Source: Oryctolagus cuniculus
Lineage: Eukaryota > Chordata > Mammalia > Lagomorpha > Leporidae
Direction: 5' to 3'
Assembly (NCBI RefSeq): GCF_964237555.1
Contig: NC_091437.1
Span: forward strand, 72,349,168-72,413,167
DNA length: 64,000 nucleotides
Each line of letters starts with the position of its first letter. The first letter of the stretch is position 1. The translations under genes were made by a program, and so were the position numbers. Of the stretch, positions 54,909-64,000 are shown piece by piece. A model generated the notes under the pieces. It was not told where the DNA came from. It saw only the letters and a program-made list of their open reading frames with translations, and did not search any database.

Positions 54909-56387
54909 TTCTATTTCTTTCTTTATGTTTTTGTAATTTTCATAGTAGAGATCTTTGACATCCTTGGTTAAATTTATTCCAAGATATTTGATATTTTTGG
55001 TAGCTGTTGTGAATGGGATTGATTTTAGATGTTCTTTCTCAGCTGTGGCATTGTCTTGTATATAAAGGCTTTTGATTTTATATTCTGACACTTTACCAAA
55101 CTGTTATTATGAGTTCCAATAGTCTCTTAGTGGAGTCTTTAGGGTCCCGTATATATAGAAACATGTCATCTGCAAATAGGGATAGTTTGACTTCCTCCTT
55201 TCCAATTTGTATCCTTTTAATTTCTTTTCCTTGCCTAATGGCTCTGGATAACACTTCCAGGACTATATTGAATAGCAAAGGTGAAAGTAGGCATCCTTGG
55301 CTGATTCCAGATCTAGTGGGAATGCTTCCAACTTTTCCCCCTTCAATAGGATGCTGGCCTTGGGTTTATCATACATTGCCTTGATTGTGTTGAGAAACGT
55401 TCCTTCTATACCCAATTTGCTTAGAGTTTTCATCATGAAAGGGTTTTGCATTTTATCAAATGCTTTCTCTGCATCCGTTGAGATAATCATGATTTTTGTT
55501 CTTTAGTTTGTTATTGTGATATATCACATTGATTTGTGAATGTTGAACCATTCCTATATACCAAGGATAAATCATTCTTGGTTAGGTAAATGATCTTTCT
55601 GATGTGTTGTTGGATTTGATTGGCTAGAATTTTTTGAGGATTTTTACATCTATGTTCATCAGGAATGTTAGTCTACAGCTCTCTTTGTCGTATCCTTTTC
55701 TGTTTAGGAATTAAGATAATGCTGCCTCATAGAGTTTGGGAGGATTCCCCTCGCTTTCAGTTGTTTTGAATAGCTTGAGAAGAGTTGGAATTATTTCTTC
55801 TTTAAACGTTTTGTGTAATTCAGCTGTGAAGCCATTTGGTCCTGGGCTTTTCTTTGTTGGGAGGATCTTAATTACTGATTCAATACAGCTTGTTTATTAG
55901 TCTGTTTAGGTTTTCTGTGTTTTCATGACTCAATTTTGGTAGATTGCATGTGTTCAGAAATCTATCTATTTCTTCTAGATTTTACAATTTGCTGGCAAAC
56001 AGCCTGTTGTAATTTCTGATGACTCTTTTCATTTATGTAGTATCTATTGTTACATTGCCTTTTTCATCTCTGATTTTATTAATTTGGATCTTCTCCATAG
56101 TTTTTTTTTTGGCTAATTGGGTAAATGATATATTGATTTTGCTAATTTTCTCCAAAAACCAGCTATTCATTTTACTGATGTCTTATTTTTTAAATTTTGT
56201 TTATTTATTCTCTAATTTTAAGTGTTTCCTTCTTCCTACAAATTTTGGGTTTGGAGTGGTGTTATTTTTCTATGTCCTTGAGATGCACTGATAGCTCATT
56301 AATTTTATTCCTTCCAACTCCTGATATAGGGACCAACTGCTATAAGCTTCCCTCTTAACAGTGTTTTTGCTGTATCTGATAAGTTTT

Positions 56388-56723
56388 TTTTTTTTGACAG
56401 GCAGAGTGGACAGTGAGACAGAGAGACAGAGAGAAAGGTCTTCCTTTACCATTGGTTCACCCTCCAAGGCTGCTGCGGCCAGCGCGCTGCTGCCGGCGCA
56501 CCACAATGATCCGAAGCAAGGAGCCAGGTGCTTCTCCTGGTCTCCCATACGGGTGCAGGGCCCAAGCACTTGGGCCATCCTCCACTGCACTCCTGAGCCA
56601 CAGCAGAGAGCTGGCCTGGAAGAGGGGCAACCGGGACAGAATCCGGTGCCCTGACCAGGACTAGAACCCGGTGTGCCGGCACTGCAAGGCAGAGGATTAT
56701 CCTATTGAGCCACGGCGCCAACC
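56388..56723 (-). mobile_element. CSINE2-like SINE with exact 12-bp target duplication
   Basis: 'ctgataagtttt' at 56376-56387 and 56724-56735. The full reverse body ends 'gagccacggcgccaacc'. Confidence 0.94.
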
Positions 56724-57518
56724 CTGATAAGTTTTGATAGGTTCTTTTGTCATCTTCATTTGCTTCTAGAAATTTTTTGATTTCTCTCTTGATTTCTTCT
56801 ATGACCCACTATTCATTCAAGAACATTTTGTTCAGTCTCCATGTGTTTGCATATGTTCTAGAGATTCTTGAGTTGTTAATTTCCAGCTTCATTCCATTGT
56901 AGTCAGTAATGATGGATGGTATGATTTAAATTTTTTAAAATTTGCTGAGGCTTGCTTTTGGCTTAGCATATGGTCTATCTTAGATAAAGTTCCATGCACT
57001 GATGAAAAGAATGTGTATTCTTTAACTCTGGGATGAAAGGTTCTGTAGACATCAGTTACGTCCTTTGGTCCATAGTGTCAATGAGCCCTGTTTCTTTTTT
57101 ATTTTCTGTCTGGTTGATCTGTCAATTGATGAAAGTGGGGTGTTGAAGTCCCCTGTTACTATTGTATTGTAGTCTATGTCTCCCTTTAGATCCATTAACA
57201 TTTCTTTTAAATAGTCAGCCGCCCTGTAATTAGGTGCATATGCATTTATTATAGTCACATCACATCTTCCTGTTGAATTAGTCCCTTAATCATTACATAG
57301 AATCCTTTTTTGTCTCTTAACAATTTTTGTAATAAAGTCTATTTTGTCTGATATTAGACTGGCTATACCTGCTCTTTTTTTTCCTTTCATTAGCATGGAA
57401 TATCTTTCCTTTCTTTCACTTTAAGTCTGCGTGCAACTCTTTTGGTGAGGTGTGTGTCTTGTATTCAGTAAATAGATTGGTCTTGCTTTTTAAACCATTC
57501 AGCCAGCCTGTATCTTTT

Positions 57519-58898
57519 ATGTTTTTTTTTTTTCAAAAGAGATCTTTTATTTAATGAGTACACATTTCATAAGTACAAATTTAGGAATATAATGATTCTT
57601 CCCACCATTCCCACCCTCCCATCCCCACTCCCACCATACTTCCTCCCTCTCCCGTTCTCAGTCCCATTCTCAGTTAAGATTTGTTTTCAATTAACTTTAT
57701 ACACAGAAGACCAACTCTATACTAAGTAAATATTTCAACAATCTGCACATATATACACAAAATAAAAAAAAAACTTTTCAAGAACAAATTTTACAATGAA
57801 TTCTCATACTACAACTCATTCAGGACAGATGTCCTGCATGGGGAGTAAGTGCACACTTAATTTAATAATTAACACTCTTATGTATGATGTCAGTGATCAC
57901 CTGAGGCTCTTGACATGAGCTGTCAATGCTATGGAAGCCTTTTGAGTCATAGTCTCCATCAGAATTTGGACAAGGCCATGAACAAAGTGAAAGTTCTCCA
58001 GGTCTTCAAAGAAGGAGGTACCTTTCTCTGAAGGGAGGAGAGAACCTCCTCTTTGACTATGACCTTGTCTAAACAAGATAAGAGTCAGAGAACTCAGAGG
58101 GCTTCCATAGCCTTGGAAACTCATGACTGGTGCATAGGGAGATTACTGATGCCATAGACAGGAGTGTCATTTTGTGAAGTCAACAACAGGAGTCACTGTG
58201 CACTTACTCCTCATGTAGGATCTCTGTCCTTAATGTGCTGTACATTGAGATTTAATGCTATAACAAGTACTCAAACAGTATATTTCACTTTGTGTTTCTA
58301 TGGGGGTGCAAACTGTTGAAATCTTTACTTAATGCATACTAAACTGATCTTCTGTAAAAAAAAAAAAAGAAATTATCAATTCCCAACTTGACTCTCACTG
58401 GGATTAAACATGACAATAGGTCTGATCTGATTTCATCATCATTTAAAAAAATCATCTATTATTTTTCACTTTATGTTTCTGTGTGGGAGCAAACTGTTGA
58501 AATCCTTACTTAATGTATACTAAGCTGATCTTCTGTATATTAAGATAATCGAAAATGAATCTTGATGTGAATGGAAGGGGAGAGGGAGTAGGAAAGGGGA
58601 GGGTTGCGGGTGGGAGGGACGGTATGGGGGGGGAAGCCATTGTGATCCATAAGTCGTACTTTGGAAATTTATATTCATTAAATAAAAGTTAAAAAAAAAA
58701 CAAAAAAAAAACAAACAAAAAAAAACCAAAGTGAAAGTTCTCTCCTCCCTTCAGAGAGAAGTACATCCTTCTTTGAAAGACCCTTCTTTCCACTGGGGTC
58801 TCATTCACAGAAATCTTTCATGTAGGACTTTTTTTTTTTTTTGCCACAGTGTCTTGGCTTTCCTTGCCTGAAGTGCTCTCATGGACTTTTAAGCCAGA
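57519..58898 (-). mobile_element. LINE-1 3' UTR inserted in the ORF2/inter-ORF junction
   Basis: Starts with oligo(T) and 'gatcttttatttaatgagtac'. It is interrupted by a sense LINE-1 (57999-58726) and ends near 'cttaagccaga'. Its target duplication is 'ccagcctgtatctttt' (57503-57518 and 58899-58914). Confidence 0.85.
57999..58726 (+). mobile_element. 5'-truncated sense LINE-1 nested in an antisense LINE-1
   Basis: 3' UTR only, ending in an A-rich tail (58690-58725). It is flanked by exact 16-bp copies of 'caaagtgaaagttctc' (57983-57998 and 58727-58742). It contains both copies of the 3'-UTR module (58286-58354 and 58468-58537) also seen at 23818-24071. Confidence 0.95.
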
Positions 58899-58914
58899 CC
58901 AGCCTGTATCTTTT

Positions 58915-58997
58915 TTTTTTTTTAAGATTTATTTATTTATTTGGAAGTTAGAGTTACACAGAGAGGGAAGGAGAGGCAGAGAGACAGAGCCAGAGAG

Positions 58998-59031
<34 letters not shown>

Positions 59032-59290
59032 TTTTCCTCCACTGGTTCACTCCCCAATTGGCTACAGTGGTCGGAGATGTGCCAATCTGAAGCCAGGAGC
59101 CAAGAACTTCCTCCAGGTCTCCCATGTGGGTGCAGGGGCCCAAGAGCTTGGGCTTGGGCCATCCCCTACTGCTTTTCCAGGCCATAGCATAGCACTGGAG
59201 GAAGCATAGTAGTCTGGACTCAAACTGGTACCCATATGGGATGCTGGCACTGCAGGTGGTGGCTTTACCTGCTACGCCACATTGCAGGCC
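58915..59290 (-). mobile_element. C-type SINE at a reused target site
   Basis: Reverse copy with oligo(T), a long GA tract (58990-59030) and the end 'gctacgccacattgcaggcc'. Its flanks are again 'ccagcctgtatctttt' (58899-58914 and 59291-59306), the third copy of that 16-mer. Confidence 0.92.
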
Positions 59291-59503
59291 CCAGCCTGTA
59301 TCTTTTAATTTGAGAATTTATGCCATTTACATTCAAGGTTATTAGTGATATGTGACAACTTGGCCTTGCCATTTTTCTGTAAATATTCCTATCATTTACT
59401 TTGGATTTTCTTATACTTTTACTGGGAGATCCTGTCTTCACATTCTTTCAAAATGATAACTATCTTTCTGTGTTTCTCTGTGTAGCACATCCTTAAGAAT
59501 CTT

Positions 59504-59663
59504 TTTTTTTTTTTAACTTTTATTTAATGAATATACGTTTCCAAAGTACGAATAATGGATTACTATGGCTTCCCCCCCATACCGTCCCTCCCACCCACAA
59601 CCCTCCCCTTTCCCACTCCCTCTCCCCTTCCATTCACATCAAGATTCATTAATATACAGAAGA
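59504..59663 (-). mobile_element. Short LINE-1 3' end, part of a composite insertion
   Basis: 160 bp: oligo(T), 'aacttttatttaatgaatat', the C-rich stretch, and a stop at 'atatacagaagatc'. It then runs directly into the oligo(T) of a CSINE2. Its left flank 'ccttaagaatctt' (59491-59503) is matched only beyond the SINE. Confidence 0.9.
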
Positions 59664-59996
59664 TCTTTTTTTTTTTTTTTGACAGGCAGAGTGGACAGTG
59701 AGACAGAGAGACAGAGAGAAAGGTCTTCCTTTTTCTGTTGGTTCACCCCTCAGTGGCCGCTGCGGCCAGCGCACCACGCTGATCTGAAGCCAGGAGCCAG
59801 GTGCTTCTCCTGGTCTCCCATGCGGGTGCAGGGCCCAAGGACTTGGGCCATCCGCCACTGCACTCCTGGGCCACAGTAGAGAGCTGGACTGGAAGAGGAG
59901 CAACTGGGACAGAATCCAGCGCCCCGGCTGGGACTAAAACCTGGGGTGATGGCGCTGTAGGCAGAGGATTAGCCTATTGAGCCACAGTGTCAGCCC
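59664..59996 (-). mobile_element. CSINE2-like SINE, second half of the composite insertion
   Basis: Full-length reverse body from 'gacaggcagagtggacag' to 'gagccacagtgtcagcccc'. The right flank 'ccttaagcatctt' (59997-60009) pairs with 59491-59503. Confidence 0.93.
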
Positions 59997-59997
59997 C

Positions 59998-61200
59998 CTT
60001 AAGCATCTTATGTAAGGCTGGAGGAGTGGTGACAAATTCTTTCAATTTCTGTTTGTTGTGGAAGGTCTTTATTTCACCTTTACTCATAAGTGAGAGCTTT
60101 AGAGGGTACAGTATTCTGAGTTGACAGTTTTTTCTCTTAAGACTTGGACTATGTCTTTTTTTTTTTTTTTTTACAGGCAGAGTGGACAAGTGAGAGAGAG
60201 AGACAGAGAGAAAGGTCTTCCTTTGCCGTTGGTTCACCCTCCAATGGCCGCCGCGGCCGGCGTGCTGCGGCCGGCGCACTGCGCTGATCCGATGGCAGGA
60301 GCCAGGAGCCAGGTGCTTTTCTTGGTCTCCCATGGGGTGCAGGGCCCAAGCACTTGGGCCATCCTCCACTGCACTCCCTGGCCACAGCAGAGAGCTGGCC
60401 TGGAAGAGGGGCAACCGGGACAGAATCTGGCGCCCCGACCGGGACTAGAACCCGGTGTGCCGGCGCCGCTAGGCGGAGGATTAGCCTAGTGAGCCGCAGC
60501 GCTGGCCATGGACTATGTCTTTACATTTTCTCCTTTCCTTTAGGGTTTATTATGAGAAATCAGCTGTTATTCTAACTGGGAATCCTCTGAAATTAATCTG
60601 GCATTTTTTCATGCACATTTTAAGATCTTTTATTTATGCTTTACTGTAGAATGTTTGACTATCATGTGAAGATCTTTTTGGTCATGTCTATTAGGAATTC
60701 TATGTGTTTCCTGTACTTGGCCATCCCTTTCTTTCTCCAAACTAGGGAAATTTTCTGTAATTATTTCATCAAATAGGCCTTCTCTTTTTCCACACTTTTA
60801 GGAACTCCTAAGACTCATATGTTGGGTCATTTAATAGTATCCAATAAATCTCCAACACTGTTTTTAGTTTTTCTCATTTCTTCTTTTTTCGTGTGTGACT
60901 GAGAAATTTTCAGACTTGTCTTCTAGCTCAGATATTTTTTCCAACTCACCAAGTATATTGTTATGGCTTTCCACTGCATTTTTTGACATATTGAATTCTT
61001 CTTTTCTAATATTTCAGTTTTAATTTTCTTCAAAACCTCAATCTCATAGATCTCATGGGAAAATTTTTCTTCCATGTCGTGTATGGATTTCTTTAACTCA
61101 CAAATTTGCTTTTCATTGCTTCTGGGTAATCCTATGATTAATTTTTTGATTCCATTTTCAGTAATTTCATCAACCTCTTCATCTTTGCATTTAATATTGA
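59998..61200 (-). pseudogene. LINE-1 ORF1 remnant, antisense
   Basis: The reversed sequence fits the ORF1 position between the inter-ORF spacer and the 5' UTR: 'gtttgttgtggaaggtctttatttc' near 60050, 'ttttctgtaattatttcatcaaatag' near 60751, and a long T/C-rich stretch (60840-61190) that would encode the Lys/Glu-rich coiled coil. No frame over 75 codons survives. Limits are approximate. Confidence 0.55.
60159..60508 (-). mobile_element. CSINE2-like SINE with exact 14-bp target duplication
   Basis: 'tggactatgtcttt' at 60145-60158 and 60509-60522. The body is GC-rich and very well preserved, among the youngest in the window. Confidence 0.95.
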
Positions 61201-62650
61201 AGTGTTATGTTGCTTTGTAGGAGTCATATTGTTTTCCTTATTTTTGTTTCTTTAGTATCTGCTCTTATTTTTAGACATTTGTGGAATTGTTGGTTTTCTC
61301 CTCTGACAGATTTTGTCTGTGGACTATATCTGTGTGATTTAGTGGAGTGTCTGCTCTTCAATGTATACCCAGAGATGAGTGCTGCATTGTCCATGGAGTT
61401 ATCCAGGTTGGGATGAGTATCCAGGATGACATCCAAGTTGGGCAGATGGTAGGAGGTTGGGCAGGAGATGGTAGATATCCTCTTGTCAGCAGGAAAAAGG
61501 GCATTATCAACTCTGTTGGTGTAGTCACAGCCTCATCTCCTCTCTTCCTAGGTGATCAATGTCCAGGGCTAGCACACATATGTGCAACACTCACCACCAC
61601 TGCCACATGAACCACACAAAGGATCTATGCAGTCCTTGTGTGAACACAGATCCTGCTGCAATGACCCACCCTAGACAGTCATGGAGCTCTGAGCCTTTGG
61701 CACTGGCACTGCACACAGTGTTTGCCCAGAGACCTAGCTACAACCTATACTCTATTGTGCAGTCACAGAATTCCCAGTCATAGCGCATAAGTCTCTCACA
61801 GTCATGGAGTACAGAGGATCCACTCCACTCTGCTAGCCTATCCAGTCTACAGAGAGGCAGAGATGTTCCCAGAGATAGCAGCCTGGGGGTGCTCCACCTA
61901 GGTGGTTTGAACCCCAGAGCCCGTGATGTGTTGAGAGGCTGGAGGCACCTCACAGTTGTACATGTGTGCTACTGCCCTGTCAGTCCTCCCAGCCAGTCTC
62001 AAAATCAGTGGGAAGCATGCATTTTTCCCTCTGCTAAAATCCTTGGCCCTCACACATGCACAATAGCTGCCACAACCACTCTTCCATTCAAAATGGCAGC
62101 TTCTCCCCACTGGTTGCTGAGCATTCATAAGAGCCATCACAGCCACTACTGATTTCAGAATGGTGCCTTCTTCCTGCCATCGCTGGGTGCATGCACCTGA
62201 GATGCCACAGCTATCAAGATGGTGACCTCTCTCAGCTGATTGCTATGTGCCATTGTTGGGGGGGTGGGGAGTAAGAAACATTCCTATTAATTGCTGGGTT
62301 GGGGGGTAAGATGTCCCCATTAGGGGACCAGGCCCGACTCATACCAAGTCTCCCTGTGGCTATATTGCCAGTGTCATAGGCTGCTTCAGCCTGATCTCAC
62401 CCTGGCTCTCCAAAGCTGGTGCTTCCTTTGGGTCTCAGCTGCGGGGGTCTTGTGTGGTGTCCACACTCATGGCTGCAAGTCCTCACCTTCCAAGCTGATG
62501 CACAGCACCCCTCTTCCTTCTGTAGAATTTCCACTGCATATTTCTCTCCAACAGTCTCCTAGGAATGCCCTTCCTCCACTTTTCTTTGCTACTGTTTTCC
62601 CCTAACCTAAAGAGGTAGGTCCTTTCCCTATTTCATCATCTTGAGGATCC
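61201..62650 (-). other. Probable LINE-1 5' UTR
   Basis: Non-coding, GC-richer than the ORFs, placed where the 5' UTR of the antisense LINE-1 belongs. It contains three degenerate units of about 68 bp at 62065-62255. The promoter of the element would lie here, but I cannot point to a start site. Confidence 0.45.
62065..62255. repeat. Three degenerate ~68-bp tandem units
   Basis: Units start at 62065, 62132 and about 62200. Each has an 'agcc..cacagcca' head and an 'aaatggcagc' / 'gaatggtgcc' / 'agatggtgac' core. Tandem 5'-UTR units are known from other mammalian L1s. Here only three survive. Confidence 0.6.
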
Positions 62651-62660
62651 TGATTTCTCT

Positions 62661-62699
62661 CATTTTTAAAAAAATTACTTATTTGAAAGGGTAGAGTCT

Positions 62700-62742
<43 letters not shown>

Positions 62743-62996
62743 CTTCTATCTGTTGATTCACTCCACAAAAGGCAGCAACAATGGGGATGGGCCACACTGA
62801 AGCTAGGAGCCAGGAACTCCATTTGGGTTTCCCACATGGGAGGAGGGATCCAAGTACCCAAACCATCATCTGCTGCTTCCCAAGCACATTAGGAGGGAAC
62901 TAGATCAGAAGCGGAGCAGTTGTGACTTGCACCAGCATCCCTATATGGAATGGTGGTGTCCCAGGCAGTGGCCCAACCCACTGTGCCACAAAACCT
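62661..62996 (-). mobile_element. C-type SINE with (AC)n in place of the GA tract
   Basis: Reverse body ending 'ctgtgccacaaaacctgacc'. Twenty AC units (62702-62741) stand where other copies have GA repeats. Flanks share 'cctgatt'. Confidence 0.85.
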
Positions 62997-63176
62997 GACC
63001 TGATTCCTTCCATTTCATGGAGATCTGTCTGAACTCTGATGCCCTGGACTTGAAGTCTCTGGGGCCTGTATCCAGGCTGCTCCCCGCAATCATGGCCCAT
63101 GCACCATCTGTATAATATTGAAGGTTATCAGTCAAATCAGCAGGTCACAAAGGCAAGGCAGTTTTTGTTTCTCCTT

Positions 63177-63661
63177 TGTGGGGAGCAACTGGGAGCAACT
63201 CGGACTAGACTGTTACGGGAATTAAGACTTATTCTATGCATCTGCTCTCCCACAATATGGCGCTGAGAAGGGAGTAACAACTTCTACGCAGCTGCCTCTC
63301 ACCAGCTTGAGTGATGACCTGCAGGAGCTGATCCTGCTCCTGATTGCAGGAGAGCAGCGTACTCGGCGTGTGGGTAGCAGAGTTGGGATTGGTGGAAGAG
63401 GACTATAAAGGAGGAGAGAGACAACATGCACCAGGAACATCTATCTGAAGGAACACCTGTGCAGCCCCCGAGAGAGCCGGCCGGCGGTGTGCCGCTCCCC
63501 TGCGGAAGTGGGGAATGTGGCAGGGGGAACCGCCCTTCCACGGAGGTGGAAGGGTCGGTAGCCAACCCGGGAAGAACCAGCAGCAAACCCGGGGAGGGCC
63601 GAGCAGACAAAAGAACAGCGCAGGGTCCTGTGTCGTTCCTCCACGAAGAGGGGGAGCGACA
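63177..63661 (+). mobile_element. Endogenous retroviral LTR (copy C), solo, no extra units
   Basis: 485 bp from TGTGGGG to GCGACA, flanked by exact CTCCTT (63171-63176 and 63662-63667). It has TATAAAG at 63404-63410 and the same ATATGGCGCTG motif. No primer-binding site follows, since the right target copy starts at once. It is a solo LTR formed by recombination, and the baseline form against which copies A and B are extended. Confidence 0.92.
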
Positions 63662-63667
63662 CTCCTT

Positions 63668-63795
63668 CAGATGGGAAACTGGAGTTTTATAGAAATTAAG
63701 TAACTTACCTAGTCAGTAAGTGCTGACATCAATATCTGAGTACTGGTCTGTTTGATTTCAAAGCCCTTCCTTTTTCTGATAAACTATCTCCTGGT
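63668..63795 (-). mobile_element. MIR SINE relic, antisense
   Basis: 'cagatgggaaactggag', 'attaagtaacttacctagtcagtaagtgctgac' and 'ctggtctgtttgatttcaaagccc' form the reversed MIR core. LTR copy C landed at its edge. Confidence 0.8.
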
Positions 63796-64000
63796 TTTCA
63801 CTGCCATAAGTACAATTTCACTGAAAAAATCTCAAATGTGAGGAAGAATTTTTAGTGTTGCAGAATTTGAGAAATAAATAAACCTGTGTCACTTACAAGC
63901 CATTAGTGACGATCTGTTCTGACTCTTAGTACTTCTGGCACTTAGATGACTGTTAGACATCTGCTTACTGCTCCCCAAGGAGGCCTCGTGGCTGGGAAAC
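63796..64000. other. No recognisable feature
   Basis: About 200 bp of unassigned sequence to the window end. Confidence 0.4.

Larger units (their letters stand above)
52201..57502 (-). pseudogene. LINE-1 ORF2 remnant: endonuclease and reverse transcriptase
   Basis: Read on the minus strand, the endonuclease part is at 57052-57258 (GDFN.PLS..DRS motif), the polymerase at 55093-55490 (DAEKAFDK segment and the catalytic FADD), IKYLGINLT near 54980, a 187-codon C-terminal frame at 53667-54230 (WKN-type region and zinc-knuckle side), and the last codons at 52201-52401 (AKTWNQPKCPS). It formerly nicked DNA and reverse-transcribed L1 RNA. Frameshifts, stops and four insertions now inactivate it. 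Confidence 0.85.
51716..62650 (-). mobile_element. Near-complete LINE-1, antisense, opened by many later insertions
   Basis: 3' UTR about 51716-52200, ORF2 52201-52437 and 53543-57502, inter-ORF 59307-59490, ORF1 about 59998-61200, and a 5' UTR to about 62650. Removing the insertions at 52453-53542, 54576-54908, 56388-56723, 57519-59290, 59504-59996 and 60159-60508 leaves about 6.5 kb, the length of a full L1. Both outer limits are approximate. Confidence 0.75.

Overview
This is mammalian nuclear DNA, almost certainly from a lagomorph (rabbit or hare). The diagnostic evidence is the very high density of lagomorph C-type SINEs. Two types are present: an older one with a 'ctttcaaataaataa' tail junction, and a younger GC-rich CSINE2-like one that ends 'ctgcctgtc' plus oligo(A). 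The LINE-1 3' ends are also of a lagomorph type. I see no rRNA, functional tRNA gene, CRISPR array or operon. I cannot support any intact host protein-coding gene; the longest open frames are LINE-1 relics or translations of SINEs and microsatellites.

Layout: 0-4.1 kb is a decayed sense LINE-1 pierced by SINEs. 4.1-20 kb is mostly low-repeat intergenic or intronic sequence with scattered SINEs, MIR/L2 relics, MaLR (MLT1-type) LTR pieces and two TG-rich microsatellite fields. 20.9-27.2 kb holds antisense old LINE-1 remnants. These carry a CSINE2/LINE-1 composite insertion and a class II-like endogenous retroviral LTR whose 3' end bears three 74-bp tandem units, each with a primer-binding site matching tRNA-His. 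27.9-35.4 kb is a decayed sense LINE-1 (5' region, ORF1, ORF2) interrupted by seven SINEs. 35-38 kb is dense SINE and simple repeat. 38-49.4 kb is again low-repeat, with MLT1, L2 and MIR relics and one weak candidate exon. 49.4-62.7 kb is a stack of antisense LINE-1s, including one nearly complete copy (about 6.5 kb once later insertions are subtracted). That stack contains nested insertions, another LTR with one 74-bp unit, and a second CSINE2/LINE-1 composite. A third LTR without extra units lies at 63.2-63.7 kb.

The most interesting signal is the LTR series. Three related LTRs, each bounded by its own target-site duplication, carry 3, 1 and 0 extra copies of a unit made of a tRNA-His primer-binding site, a short leader, and a repeat of the last 32 bp of the LTR. 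This fits a provirus lineage whose primer-binding region was tandemly duplicated, so that the choice of primer-binding site at reverse transcription sets the LTR end. Second is the pair of CSINE2/LINE-1 composites, which look like template-switch chimeras. All family names come from recognising sequence by eye; no database search was possible.
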